Shown: positions 28,424 to 38,229 of the stretch, one piece after another
Layout: each line of letters starts with the position of its first letter
Numbering within the stretch: position 1 is the first letter of the stretch
Assembly: GCF_007748195.1 (NCBI RefSeq)
Contig: NZ_CP037920.1
Location: forward strand, 2,667,501-2,731,500
Direction: 5' to 3'
Length of the DNA stretch: 64,000 bases
Origin: Gimesia aquarii
GTDB lineage: Bacteria; Planctomycetota; Planctomycetia; Planctomycetales; Planctomycetaceae
The notes under the pieces: model-generated
Told to the model about the DNA's origin: nothing
What the model saw: the letters and a program-made list of their open reading frames with translations, nothing else
Database searches by the model: none
Position numbers and translations under genes: made by a program

Positions 28424-30937
28424 TTAATGATTAAACAGAAACTCGCGGCTACTTAAGATACCCCAGAAGAGATCTTCGACAGCTTGGCGTTTTTCTGCTT
28501 TTGGTGTTTCAGAGAGCAGTTTTGCGAGTTTGGTTTCTTCTTCAGTTGTCGGTTTACGCGAGAGACATAGCATGTAAATATCTGCTATCAGCTCTTTGTC
28601 TGTTTTCTTAGCCGCCATTAATTTCGTAACACGGCTTTCTTTGGCTTTGAGTTTATTGTTGATGGTATCTCCATTGGAAATATGAAGTACTTGAACCATC
28701 GTGGGTTCTTCGGTTCGTTCGCATTCACACGTGATCATTCGCTCGTTACGGCCAAACGTTTTCAGGAAGTAAGAGATCACAGAAGAGTCGTATAGCTGAA
28801 TCGCTCTGGTACCTTTGGGATAGAAGTCGGTCTTTTGAGGGTTCGGTTCGTAAAATTTGGTGAATTCGTCTGGGACTTCAGTGACTTGTGAAATCGAGTC
28901 TAAGAGAACTTCAGCCATCATGCGTCTGGGGTAGTATCGGGAATAAAACCGCTTTTCATCTTTGTTTTCAGGTAGCGGTTGGCTGCTCCTCTGGTAGGCA
29001 GCAGATTGAAGAATGATCTTCATCAATGCTTTTAAATCGAAGTTATTTTTGACAAGATAATTAGAGGTAGCGTTCAGTAATTCTTCGTTGCTGGCAGGAT
29101 TTGATTCCCGCATGTCATCAACCGATTCGACCAGTCCCACACCAAAGAAGTTAGCCCAGACACGATTGGTAATGGAACGACTGAAAAAATGGTTCTGTTT
29201 CGAAGTCAACCAGTTTGCCAGATAAATGCGACGATCTTCCGGGTCATTGATGTCAATAGGTTCTCCATCCAGTGGAGTAGGGGGTTGTGGCTTACCCGTT
29301 AACGGCTGAACCAAATCTCCTTTGGTGGCTACAAAGAGAGTTCGAATACCATCGCCTGAACCTTTACTGCCTCCCCAACCTTTCGCACGGACGCGAGAAA
29401 AGAAATTCGCCATCGCGTAATATTGATTATTCGTCCATTTTTCCAAGGGATGATTATGACACTTGGCACAGGCAATTGACAGACCCAGGAATGCCTGACT
29501 CACATTCTCCGTCATTGATTCAGGGTCCTGGTGAATGGCATAAAAATTGGTGGCGCCATTTTCAATACTGCTACCTTGCGCGGTAATCAGTTCGCGCACC
29601 ATCTGATCCCAGGGGGTATTACTTTTTACATGCCCTTTGATCCATTCATGATATTTTTTTACGGCTTGCGGACGAATGAGTACTCCATTGACCAATAAGA
29701 GATCCGACCATTTGTAAGTCCAATAGTCGATAAATTCAGGACGGTTTAAGAGCTGCTCAATGAGTTTGTTTCGCTTGTAAGGAGATTGGTCAAAAAGAAA
29801 TATTTCTGTTTCCTGGGGAGTAGGAAGCGTGCCAATTGTGTCGATGTAGATTCTTCGAATGAAGTCCACATCGTTTGACTGGGGCGAGGGAGGCAGGTTT
29901 AAGCGTTTTAATTGTTTAATAACCAGTTCATCAATGAAATTATATTGTGGTGATTTTGCATAGACAGCAGGATCAATCTTTTGTGGATAGGGTGACGTGA
30001 TTTTTGAAATTGCAATTTTACTGGAAAAGATGCAGACGATAGCTCCTTCACCGAAACCTGTGACCTTGACAGATCCTTTTGCATCTACCTGAGCGACACT
30101 TTCATTCACTGAAGAGAATGTGGTCCATTGGGTCACATCACGAACTGACTGATCAGAGTAGTGAGCCTGCACCAGCAGATGTTGTGTTTGTCCTTTAACG
30201 AGAATAGATCGGGAAGGGAGTACTTCGATCCGTTCAATGATTGGATCTTTTGCGCTTGGAGGAGTGGCTCCCTGCGCGATCCAACTAGAGAGAATACGGT
30301 ATTCTGGCGAACCGGTTTCGAAACGAACGCCCCCTTTGTGAGGAACCGCTCCCGTTGGTTTGATCAATATCAGACTGCGGGCGGGATCAGACAATTCAAT
30401 ACGGCGTCCGCGTGACTGTTTTGCGATCGTATGAAAATCACCTTGATCATCAAACGCTTTCAAGGATAGGCGAAATCCACCTTTTCCAGCAAGCGCTCCA
30501 TGGCAGGCGCCGGTATTACAACTGGCTTTGGTTAAGATTGGCTGTACATCGTTACGAAAGCTCCATTGATGTGGTTTGCTAAAGTTTGTGACGACGACAG
30601 AGCTTTTTGACTGAAGTGTTCCCGTGGTTGCTGTAATTATCGCCTGACCATTACTCACAGGTATCAGCGTATCATCTATAATTTTAACAACAGAAGGATC
30701 ACTCGATGAGAGTTTGTACTCTCTTGAGACTGGTCCCACGATATTACCGCCAGAGATCTTCTGAAAGGAGATACGATGCCGTGCTTCTTTACCGGAGAGT
30801 TGAACCTTCTTCGGTAGCAATACCACACTTTCTTCCGATTCAGACGCGAGAAGAGAACTGGTGTTGATACTGGAAATCAACAATCCTATGAAGGTCAAAA
30901 ATAGAATCAATGATTTAGCTGGTTTTGCAGGAGACAT
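28424..30937 (-). CDS. Exported DUF1549/DUF1553 protein with Ig-like domains
   Basis: An 837-residue secreted protein. Signal peptide to about 32, a BIG2-like Ig domain (about 40-118), a cytochrome-like segment with Cys140-x4-Cys145-His146, a second Ig-like domain (about 240-310), DUF1549 (about 330-530, with CAKCHNHPLEKW) and DUF1553 to the end. These proteins are a planctomycete hallmark, thought to act in extracellular polymer turnover or electron transfer. Function is unproven. It lies between the DUF1501 gene (153 bases upstream) and the PSCyt1-WD40 gene (53 bases downstream). Confidence 0.9.
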   Translation of the reverse strand: MSPAKPAKSLILFLTFIGLLISSINTSSLLASESEESVVLLPKKVQLSGKEARHRISFQKISGGNIVGPVSREYKLSSSDPSVVKIIDDTLIPVSNGQAIITATTGTLQSKSSVVVTNFSKPHQWSFRNDVQPILTKASCNTGACHGALAGKGGFRLSLKAFDDQGDFHTIAKQSRGRRIELSDPARSLILIKPTGAVPHKGGVRFETGSPEYRILSSWIAQGATPPSAKDPIIERIEVLPSRSILVKGQTQHLLVQAHYSDQSVRDVTQWTTFSSVNESVAQVDAKGSVKVTGFGEGAIVCIFSSKIAISKITSPYPQKIDPAVYAKSPQYNFIDELVIKQLKRLNLPPSPQSNDVDFIRRIYIDTIGTLPTPQETEIFLFDQSPYKRNKLIEQLLNRPEFIDYWTYKWSDLLLVNGVLIRPQAVKKYHEWIKGHVKSNTPWDQMVRELITAQGSSIENGATNFYAIHQDPESMTENVSQAFLGLSIACAKCHNHPLEKWTNNQYYAMANFFSRVRAKGWGGSKGSGDGIRTLFVATKGDLVQPLTGKPQPPTPLDGEPIDINDPEDRRIYLANWLTSKQNHFFSRSITNRVWANFFGVGLVESVDDMRESNPASNEELLNATSNYLVKNNFDLKALMKIILQSAAYQRSSQPLPENKDEKRFYSRYYPRRMMAEVLLDSISQVTEVPDEFTKFYEPNPQKTDFYPKGTRAIQLYDSSVISYFLKTFGRNERMITCECERTEEPTMVQVLHISNGDTINNKLKAKESRVTKLMAAKKTDKELIADIYMLCLSRKPTTEEETKLAKLLSETPKAEKRQAVEDLFWGILSSREFLFNH

Positions 30938-31025
30938 CGAACACTTCTCTTTATGTTTGCATTGTCTTGAAGGATTTTATGACGTACAAGGAGAGATCTT
31001 TATCAATGAGCTGGGGTGCCCATCA

Positions 31026-31046
31026 TACGATTTGCTTCAAATCGTA
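31026..31046. terminator. Hairpin between DUF1501 and DUF1549 genes
   Basis: A perfect 9-bp inverted repeat TACGATTTG / CAAATCGTA with a CTT loop. It lies in the 153-base gap inside a probable operon. There is no U-tract on the minus strand, so it may be a processing or attenuation site, not a full terminator. Confidence 0.45.
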
Positions 31047-31090
31047 ACTTATCTTTAACATCAGTTTTTTATTTGAACTGATTTGTATTT

Positions 31091-32467
31091 TTAAAACAGC
31101 TCGCGAATTTCATGTTTACCCACATCAACGATTGGGAAAGGACGACCTGAGGGACCTGGTAAAATCGTATGCAGGTCGAAACCGAGGCTATGATAGACAG
31201 TCGCTGCGAGATCGCCGGGAGAAACGGGCCGATCTGCAGGAACACCGCCAATCGGGTCACTACTACCGACGACACGACCGCCTTGAACGCCGCCACCGGC
31301 AAAATAGCAGGTAAAACACTGTGGCCAGTGATCTCGGCCTCCTGCTGGATTCACTTTGGGAGTTCTACCGAACTCGGCAACATTGCATACCAGTGTTTCA
31401 TCCAGCATCCCTCGATCATAGAGATCTTCAATCAGGGCACTATAGCCCTGGTCATACATGGGAGCCACGATATTCTTCATGCCTTCAATTGAAGTGAAGG
31501 GTTTGGAGCCATGAATATCCCATGTGATTTCATTGAAGACGGTCAGGAATGTATTGATGGTGACAAAGCGAACTCCCGATTCTACCAGACGTCGTGCCAG
31601 TAGACAGCACTGACCAAACCGATTCATTCCATAACGTTCTCGAACTTTCTTTGGCTCCTTCGCGAGGTCAAAGGCTTCACGGGCCTGTTTACTTGTCATC
31701 AAGCGATAAGCAGAATGGAAATTACCGTTCAAGAGTTTGGCATCTTCTGTTGATTCAAAATAGTCAATTGTGTTATCGACCACTTCACGAATCTTTTTAC
31801 GACGTTCCAGTCGAGCTGTTCCGATTTCTTTCGGGGGCAGCAAGTCAGGAACTTTAAAGTCCGGCTTGGATGGATCAGCCATCAGTGCAAACGGGTCATG
31901 CGCTTTTCCCAGGAAACCGCCGGCTTGACCGTTGGGAAGATTCCCACCACCCCGGCCCATGGTTTCAGGTAACACAACGTTTGCTGGTAGATCTGTTTTA
32001 CGACCGCGAAGATAATCAACGACGGACCCGATGTGGGGAGTGTTAATTCCACCTGTAAAAATTCGACCGGTTTGCATCATTTGCCAGCCGGCATCATGTA
32101 CGGCGGCTGCCGTGTGATAGCAGGAGCGAACGAGCGAAAACTTGTCGGCCACTTTGGCATGCAGAGGTAAAATTTCTGAGATGTCAATTTCAGGTGAAGC
32201 CGTGTGGATGGGTTTAAAAGGACCACGGATTTCAGCGGGAGCATCCGGTTTCATGTCGAATGTATCCAACTGACTGGGAGCACCGAGATTGAAGATCATG
32301 ATCGCCGAACGGTTGTCATTTTTTTTATCGACCAGACCTTGATCTTTCGCTTCCAGGTATTGAGGTAACGACAGCCCCATAGCGCCCAATGTTCCGACTT
32401 GGAGAAAGTCTCTGCGAGTAACTCCACAACAGGTATGTGCCGCTCCCTGACCAGTAAACTTCAGCAT
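31091..32467 (-). CDS. DUF1501 Tat-exported protein
   Basis: A 458-residue sulfatase/alkaline-phosphatase-fold protein of the DUF1501 family. The Tat motif TRRDFLQVGTLGAMGLSL is at the N-terminus. Family features are NRSAIMIFNLGAPSQLDTFD, VVLPETMGRGGGNLP, RFVTINTFLTVFNEITWD and EFGRTPKVNPAGGRDHWP. It is first in a minus-strand operon with DUF1549 and PSCyt1 proteins, a near-universal arrangement in planctomycetes. ATG 32467 is used. TTG 32479 would add four residues. Divergent from the PAS-AraC gene. Confidence 0.9.
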   Translation of the reverse strand: MLKFTGQGAAHTCCGVTRRDFLQVGTLGAMGLSLPQYLEAKDQGLVDKKNDNRSAIMIFNLGAPSQLDTFDMKPDAPAEIRGPFKPIHTASPEIDISEILPLHAKVADKFSLVRSCYHTAAAVHDAGWQMMQTGRIFTGGINTPHIGSVVDYLRGRKTDLPANVVLPETMGRGGGNLPNGQAGGFLGKAHDPFALMADPSKPDFKVPDLLPPKEIGTARLERRKKIREVVDNTIDYFESTEDAKLLNGNFHSAYRLMTSKQAREAFDLAKEPKKVRERYGMNRFGQCCLLARRLVESGVRFVTINTFLTVFNEITWDIHGSKPFTSIEGMKNIVAPMYDQGYSALIEDLYDRGMLDETLVCNVAEFGRTPKVNPAGGRDHWPQCFTCYFAGGGVQGGRVVGSSDPIGGVPADRPVSPGDLAATVYHSLGFDLHTILPGPSGRPFPIVDVGKHEIRELF

Positions 32468-32668
32468 AATGCGCCCCAATAGAATGGACCTAAAACAAAC
32501 TTAATCGTTTAAAATTGGTCTTGTATTTATTTGTCATCACCCAATAAAGAATGCTTGTACTTTCATTATATGCGTAAGAAATTCCTTATTCGCTTATTTT
32601 TGCATATCGTAGATGCTAAGATCAACGGTGTCTTGTAGAAAACACGCATAAATTTGTATTATTTACGC

Positions 32669-33430
32669 ATGGTGAATCCTCAGACATTTCGTGATCAGTT
32701 CTTGAAACGACTTGATAATAAACTCCATTTGGAAGAGTTATTTAATTATATTCCTGATGCGCACTTTTTTGCGAAAGACGCACAAGGACGATTCATAAAT
32801 ATCAGTCAAACTTGGATGGATGTTCGTGCGATTTCCAAAGAAGAAGATATCATCGGAAAGACTGATTTTGATATTCATCCGAAGGACCTCGCTCAACAGT
32901 ATGTCGCTGAAGATCAGCGAGTGATGCAGTCTGCCAAACCACTTCCCAATCAGGTCTGGTTAGTCCCCGATCGGCACGGAAATCTAAAGTGGTATCTTTG
33001 CAGTAAAATCCCCTTATTCGGTGATGGTGGTAAAGTCATTGGGGTTGCTGGTGTGTTACGAGATATCAAAGTGGCTGGTTCCGAATTTCAGTCTTATCAG
33101 GAGTTAGACAAGGTCATCGCTTATGTACTCGAACATTATCGCGAACGGATTCAAATTTCGGATCTGGCGGATCTCATCTTTTTGTCCGTCAGTCAATTTG
33201 ATCGCAAATTCAAAAAGCTGTATCAGATTACTCCACAGAAATATATTCTGCGTGTCAGAATCAATGCCGCCTGTCAGTCGTTAACGCGAACCGAAAAACG
33301 AATTTCTGAAATCGCGTTGGAGTCCGGGTTTTATGATCAGAGTTATTTTACAAAGCAGTTTGTGAATCTAATGGGAATTTCACCGTCGGAGTATCGGAAG
33401 AAATTTAAACAGGCCGAAACCATCTCTTAA
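32669..33430 (+). CDS. PAS-AraC transcriptional regulator
   Basis: About 253 residues. A PAS sensor domain fills residues about 25-130 (IPDAHFFAKDAQGRFINIS, IIGKTDFDIHPKDLAQQY). It is followed by an AraC-type double HTH (about 150-245; DLIFLSVSQFDRKFKKLY, IALESGFYDQSYFTKQF). The usual AraC cupin is replaced by PAS. It is divergent from the DUF1501 operon with about 200 bases between starts, so it probably controls that operon, responding to an unknown ligand or redox state. ATG 32669. An in-frame TTG at 32654 is an alternative. Confidence 0.88.
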   Translation: MVNPQTFRDQFLKRLDNKLHLEELFNYIPDAHFFAKDAQGRFINISQTWMDVRAISKEEDIIGKTDFDIHPKDLAQQYVAEDQRVMQSAKPLPNQVWLVPDRHGNLKWYLCSKIPLFGDGGKVIGVAGVLRDIKVAGSEFQSYQELDKVIAYVLEHYRERIQISDLADLIFLSVSQFDRKFKKLYQITPQKYILRVRINAACQSLTRTEKRISEIALESGFYDQSYFTKQFVNLMGISPSEYRKKFKQAETIS

Positions 33431-33458
33431 GTCCATTGTTATTTTGTTGAGTTCCTGT

Positions 33459-34949
33459 TTACGCGATAATTTTATCGATGATATGGCCTCCGACATCGGT
33501 TAGGCGGAAACGTCTTCCACTGTAAAGATACGTAAGTTTTTCGTGGTCCATTCCCAATAGTCGCAGAATCGTGGCATGCAGATCATTCACGTGCACTTTA
33601 TCTTCTGCGGCTTTAAATCCAATTTCGTCGGTGGCTCCGTAGCTGGTTCCTGCTTTGACGCCACCTCCTGCTAACCATGTTGTAAACGCATGTGGGTTAT
33701 GGTCTCGTCCGGGAGTGGCTCCTTTTTGGGCGATCGGCAGACGACCGAATTCACCCCCCCAGACCACGAGTGTTTCATCGAGTAAACCACGTGAAGCCAA
33801 ATCAGCCAGTAATGCGGCGATGGGTTGATCCGTTTCTCCGGCGAAGCCGCTGTGGTTGCCTTTAATATCGGAGTGACCATCCCAGCTACGCTGGTTTTCC
33901 ATGCCACCCGAATAGATCTGCACAAAACGGGTGCCACGTTCAACCATTCGTCGTGCGATCAGACATTGTTTGGCAAAGTGCTCACATTTTTTGTTACCGA
34001 TGCCGTATTGCTCCTGAAGGTGTTTGGGTTCTCTAGAGATATCCAATGCTTCTGGCGCTGCACTCTGCATTCGATAAGCAAGTTCAAAACTCTCAATCCG
34101 CGCTGCCAGTTCCTGATCGCCTTCATTCTGTTGAAGATGTTGACGGTTCAATGATTTCAATAAGTCGAGTTGAGAACGCTGTCGTCCTTTTTCAGTGAGT
34201 GCTGTTGGCGGCTTCAGATTATCAATCGGTTCACCGCTTGGTTTTAGGTAAGTTCCCTGATATACACTTGGCAGAAAACCGGCTCCCCAGTTCAAACTTT
34301 GTCCTTTGGGAAGACCTCTTCCTAAGGGGTCTGACATAACAACAAACGCGGGTAGGCTGTTACTTTCAGAGCCCAGTCCATATGTCACCCAGGAACCGAC
34401 GCAGGGGTATCCCATCTTAGGAACGCCGCAGTTCATCATAAATAGAGCGGGACTATGGTTGTTCGATTCTGTATGACCTGAGTGAATGAACGCCATCTTG
34501 TCAACGTGCTGAGACAGATGGGGAAAGAGATCGGAGACCCATTTTCCTGACTCTCCATACTGTTTAAATTTGAAGGGGCTCTTCATTAAGGGCCCTACAG
34601 CGTTCTGAAAGAATCCTGTTTTGTTATCAAAGCCCTCTAAAGCGACGCCATCTCGTTTTTCAAGCTCGGGTTTATAGTCCCAGGTATCAACGTGACTCGG
34701 TCCCCCGTTGATGAATAACCAGATTACTGATTTTGCTTTTGCAGGTAAATGCGCCGGTTTAGGAGCCAGCGGATTCGTCGCTTTCACTGCAGGAGCAGCG
34801 CCGGCTGTTTCCAGAACCCCCTCCTGCTGCAATAAGCTAAGCAGTCCCAAAGTTCCTAAGCCACTTCCGGCCCGCTTAAGCAATTGCCGTCTTGCCAGAA
34901 GTTGGTTCAATGAGATCGTCGGTAATTCCGATATTGGTTGTAACATCAT
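33459..34949 (-). CDS. DUF1501 Tat-exported protein, second copy
   Basis: About 495 residues, the second DUF1501 protein of the window. The Tat-like start is LARRQLLKRAGSGLGTLGLL. Family motifs include VIWLFINGGPSHVDTWDYKP, GTRFVQIYSGGMENQRSWDG, LVVWGGEFGRLPIAQ and GRDHNPHAFTTWLAGGG. Tandem ATGs at 34949 and 34946 follow GAGG. The second has the better spacing. It ends the minus-strand operon begun by the sigma factor, 64 bases after the giant PSCyt1 gene, and converges on the PAS-AraC gene. Confidence 0.9.
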   Translation of the reverse strand: MMLQPISELPTISLNQLLARRQLLKRAGSGLGTLGLLSLLQQEGVLETAGAAPAVKATNPLAPKPAHLPAKAKSVIWLFINGGPSHVDTWDYKPELEKRDGVALEGFDNKTGFFQNAVGPLMKSPFKFKQYGESGKWVSDLFPHLSQHVDKMAFIHSGHTESNNHSPALFMMNCGVPKMGYPCVGSWVTYGLGSESNSLPAFVVMSDPLGRGLPKGQSLNWGAGFLPSVYQGTYLKPSGEPIDNLKPPTALTEKGRQRSQLDLLKSLNRQHLQQNEGDQELAARIESFELAYRMQSAAPEALDISREPKHLQEQYGIGNKKCEHFAKQCLIARRMVERGTRFVQIYSGGMENQRSWDGHSDIKGNHSGFAGETDQPIAALLADLASRGLLDETLVVWGGEFGRLPIAQKGATPGRDHNPHAFTTWLAGGGVKAGTSYGATDEIGFKAAEDKVHVNDLHATILRLLGMDHEKLTYLYSGRRFRLTDVGGHIIDKIIA

Positions 34950-35013
34950 GTTTCCTCAATGAAAGATTATGTTTGGTCTCAATTTCGTAGTGAATTTATA
35001 TTAAGGATGCTGA

Positions 35014-38000
35014 TCAATTCGGGTAAATAAATTCATTGGTACTTAATAATGCGTGTGTGAAATCAGTGAGAGCCAGTAGTGTAGCTTGCGGTTTTTTTTC
35101 TGACTCATATGATTTTTTATGTTGTTGAATGAAGTCCAGTGAAACTGCTGCTTCATTTTTTGATGGTTCTCTTCCCAGCGCAATTTGATAGGCGCTCTCG
35201 ACTGCTTTTTCGAGGGAAGCCGGATTGGCTGCGTGAATTCGTTTGGCAAACGATTGCGCACTTTCGCGAATGAACTTTGCATTCATGAATAAAAGTGCCT
35301 GTGGTGCGATCGTAGTGCTGGGACGTTGTCCAATGCTGACCAGTGCTTCAGGAGCATCAAACAGTTGCATCATGGGGATTAACTTGCTGCGTTTGATTTT
35401 GAAATAGATACTGCGGCGTTGATTGTTTTGTTGCAGAGTCCCCGGGCCATACATGGTCTTGTCGAGTCGATTTCCGATATAGAGAATGGAATCGCGTATT
35501 GCTTCTCCTTCCAGTCTCTGAGGAGAACGACGCCAATACAGTTGATTTTCCGGATCAACTTTTGACTTTTCTGGATCGAAATTCGTCGACTGTCGATATG
35601 TTTCACTGAGCATGATTTTTTTGTGCAACGGTTTCAGATGCCAATGATGATTTACGAGTTGGTTGGCCAGATATTCAAGTAATTCAGGATGTGTGGGCCG
35701 GTCTCCCTGTAGACCAAAATCGTTGGGGGAAGAAACAATTCCACTACCAAAGTGGTGTTGCCAGATTCGATTTACCATCACACGAGCCAATAAAGCACCT
35801 GCCCCCTGATTTGTATCAGTGATCCAGTTAGCCAGAGACGTTCGACGATACGAAGTGCTGGCGGTTTTGGGAGGGGCAACAATCCACTCTTTTTCCTGGT
35901 CAGGAGATCGCATCAGAACTTGCAGGAAGCTCTGCTTCGCGACTGCTCCTTTTTGTGCGGTATCGCCACGTGTAAGATAGTATGTTTCTTCAAAGAAGTC
36001 TTTCCCTTGTGAATGATGTCGAACGGGTTTAATCTTCGGACCTTCACTACAGATCATCACTTTTGTCAGTGCCGGTTGTGGTTCTGTTTTCAGATGCAGT
36101 TTCACTTTGTGGGCGAGTGCGGCCCATTGTGTGTCTTGCTCACTAAACCAGCGTTTCAGTATCCCTTTTTGTTTTGGAGTCAACTGGTTCAGTTTTCCCA
36201 CTTTAACAAGTTCAATGGCTTTCATCAGATGTTCGGAGCTGCTGGTTCCCGTTTTGACTTCAGGTGAAGGGGAACTGGTGAGTGAGAAACGAGGATGTCC
36301 AATGCTATGATTGACATTATTTGTGAAGGACATTGTCACAGTGAGTTCTGTCTCGCCTTCCCAATCAATTGGCTCTTCCAGGTCGAACACAATGGCCTGA
36401 TCTTTTCCGATGCCTCCCAAATCGACGGCCCAGCCAGATCCATATTGTCCGTCAATGGCGCTCTTTGCTGAGAGCGTCGTTTTGTTTTGTTCGTGAGTGG
36501 CACGTGCATTGGTCAGTTTGATATTTTTCGCTTTTGCTTTTTTATCTGAGACCGCCTTGGCTTTGACTTTGAATGCCGTCAATGAGAAATTTCCGTTTAC
36601 AGCACGCCCAGGTCCCTGTCGTGGTAACGATCGATGTGTTAATGCTTCGAGTCGAATTGATCGGACAGGTCTCACATTCGTACGGAGCGTGAATGTAAAA
36701 TGCTCCTGATTGATATTGGGACCACTGACGAGAATCGAACCGTCATCCAGTTTCTCAAAACGAGCTTTGCCTTTTGAAGTGTGGCTTATCACTTCTGGTA
36801 AAATCCATTCATCAAATTGTGCCGCATCAATTATTCTCTGTTTCAACCAGTTTTCAAAACCTGGATTGATCTGCTTTGATTCATATTCTTTTAAGGCTTG
36901 TACTAATGGAGCATGAGCAATATCAAATTTTTGTTTCTGTTTCTGGTATGTTTTGGGATCGAGATCCAGTTCGATTTCGGTGCGGACTGTGGTGGTGAAG
37001 GTGGAGAGCAATCTATAGTAATCGTCGCTGGCGATCGGATCAAATTTATGATCATGGCAACGGGCACACCCGACGCTCAAGCCAAGCATTGCCTGACTGG
37101 TTGTGTTGAGCATATCGTCCAAAGCATCATAGCGGGTGCGTTCGACTTCATTGGCAGTGATCTGAGTCGGAAAGACTCCCGCACCCAAAAATCCGGTCGC
37201 CATTAATGCGAGTGGGTTGTCTGGGGCTATCTCATCACCGGCCAACTGCCATTTGACAAACTGATCGTAAGGCATATCCTGATTCAATGCTTTGATCACA
37301 AAGTCTCGATAGTGATACGCAAAGTTCCGGTCATAATCATGTTCAAAGCCATGACTCTCTGCAAAGCGGGCGATATCCAGCCAATGGCGGGCCCAGCGTT
37401 CGCCATAATGGGGACTGTCAAGCAGCCGGTCGATGAGGTTTTCATGTGCTTTGGGAGAATTGTCCGCCAGAAACTCTTCGACTTCAGCCGGAGTAGGGGG
37501 GAGACCAATCAGATCAAAAAAAGCACGACGGATGTAAACACGTTTGCTGACTTCCTTGTTAAGCGTCAGTCCCTGTTCTTCCTGCTTAGCTAGAATGAAT
37601 TGGTCTATTTCATTTCGACTGCGGTTACTGTGTTTCGTTTTCGGAATCGCAGGAATACTCAAAGGTTGAAACGACCAGAAATTCCGGTCATCGTCTGTGA
37701 TGACTAGCTTCTCAGAGCCAGATTTACTGGAAGTCGCCAACGGTTTGTCATAAGGGGCTCCCAGATCAATCCATTTTGCCAGACTGGCCATTTCTTTCGC
37801 TGAAAGCTTCTTTTCTTTTAAAGGCATGTAAGGTTCTTCGCGGTGTTCCACCAGCGCCATCAAATGACTCTCTTTGGCAGTTTTCTCGATCATGCCGCTG
37901 TCGAGCAGTTTTTTGCGAGTGGCAAGATCAAAGTCTCCCTTAACAGATTTCCCGCCATGACATTTGAGACACTTGGCGACTAACAGCGGTCGCACCTCTT

Positions 38001-38136
38001 TTTTAAAGAGTTCAAGTCCCTGCTGCATCCGTTGAGCATGGTCAGGAGGCAGTGTTTCTTTCTTTTCAGCTGCGGAAAGAAAAGCGGGCCAAACGATTCC
38101 GAACAACAGTATGAGCGCGATGAAAATGTTTCGCAT
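35014..38136 (-). CDS. Exported giant PSCyt1/DUF1549/DUF1553 cytochrome
   Basis: About 1040 residues. Signal peptide MRNIFIALILLFGIVWPAF, a PSCyt1 domain with CLKCH (KCLKCHGGKSVKG), DUF1549 with GCARCHDHKFDPIASDDYY, a beta-rich insert (about residues 450-700) and DUF1553 with GEAIRDSILYIGNRLD near the end. A periplasmic heme protein for planctomycete polymer or sugar turnover is the usual interpretation. Start ATG 38136 has GAGG five bases upstream. Longer in-frame starts up to 38229 would put the signal peptide internally. It follows FecR/LamG by 93 bases. Confidence 0.9.
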   Translation of the reverse strand: MRNIFIALILLFGIVWPAFLSAAEKKETLPPDHAQRMQQGLELFKKEVRPLLVAKCLKCHGGKSVKGDFDLATRKKLLDSGMIEKTAKESHLMALVEHREEPYMPLKEKKLSAKEMASLAKWIDLGAPYDKPLATSSKSGSEKLVITDDDRNFWSFQPLSIPAIPKTKHSNRSRNEIDQFILAKQEEQGLTLNKEVSKRVYIRRAFFDLIGLPPTPAEVEEFLADNSPKAHENLIDRLLDSPHYGERWARHWLDIARFAESHGFEHDYDRNFAYHYRDFVIKALNQDMPYDQFVKWQLAGDEIAPDNPLALMATGFLGAGVFPTQITANEVERTRYDALDDMLNTTSQAMLGLSVGCARCHDHKFDPIASDDYYRLLSTFTTTVRTEIELDLDPKTYQKQKQKFDIAHAPLVQALKEYESKQINPGFENWLKQRIIDAAQFDEWILPEVISHTSKGKARFEKLDDGSILVSGPNINQEHFTFTLRTNVRPVRSIRLEALTHRSLPRQGPGRAVNGNFSLTAFKVKAKAVSDKKAKAKNIKLTNARATHEQNKTTLSAKSAIDGQYGSGWAVDLGGIGKDQAIVFDLEEPIDWEGETELTVTMSFTNNVNHSIGHPRFSLTSSPSPEVKTGTSSSEHLMKAIELVKVGKLNQLTPKQKGILKRWFSEQDTQWAALAHKVKLHLKTEPQPALTKVMICSEGPKIKPVRHHSQGKDFFEETYYLTRGDTAQKGAVAKQSFLQVLMRSPDQEKEWIVAPPKTASTSYRRTSLANWITDTNQGAGALLARVMVNRIWQHHFGSGIVSSPNDFGLQGDRPTHPELLEYLANQLVNHHWHLKPLHKKIMLSETYRQSTNFDPEKSKVDPENQLYWRRSPQRLEGEAIRDSILYIGNRLDKTMYGPGTLQQNNQRRSIYFKIKRSKLIPMMQLFDAPEALVSIGQRPSTTIAPQALLFMNAKFIRESAQSFAKRIHAANPASLEKAVESAYQIALGREPSKNEAAVSLDFIQQHKKSYESEKKPQATLLALTDFTHALLSTNEFIYPN

Positions 38137-38229
38137 CAATGCCTCGTCGTCTTGAATTAAAATCAGGTGAGAGTTCAGGGAGTGATTGTCTTTAGTTTCT
38201 ATGTCACAATAAATCAGTGGAGAAATCAA

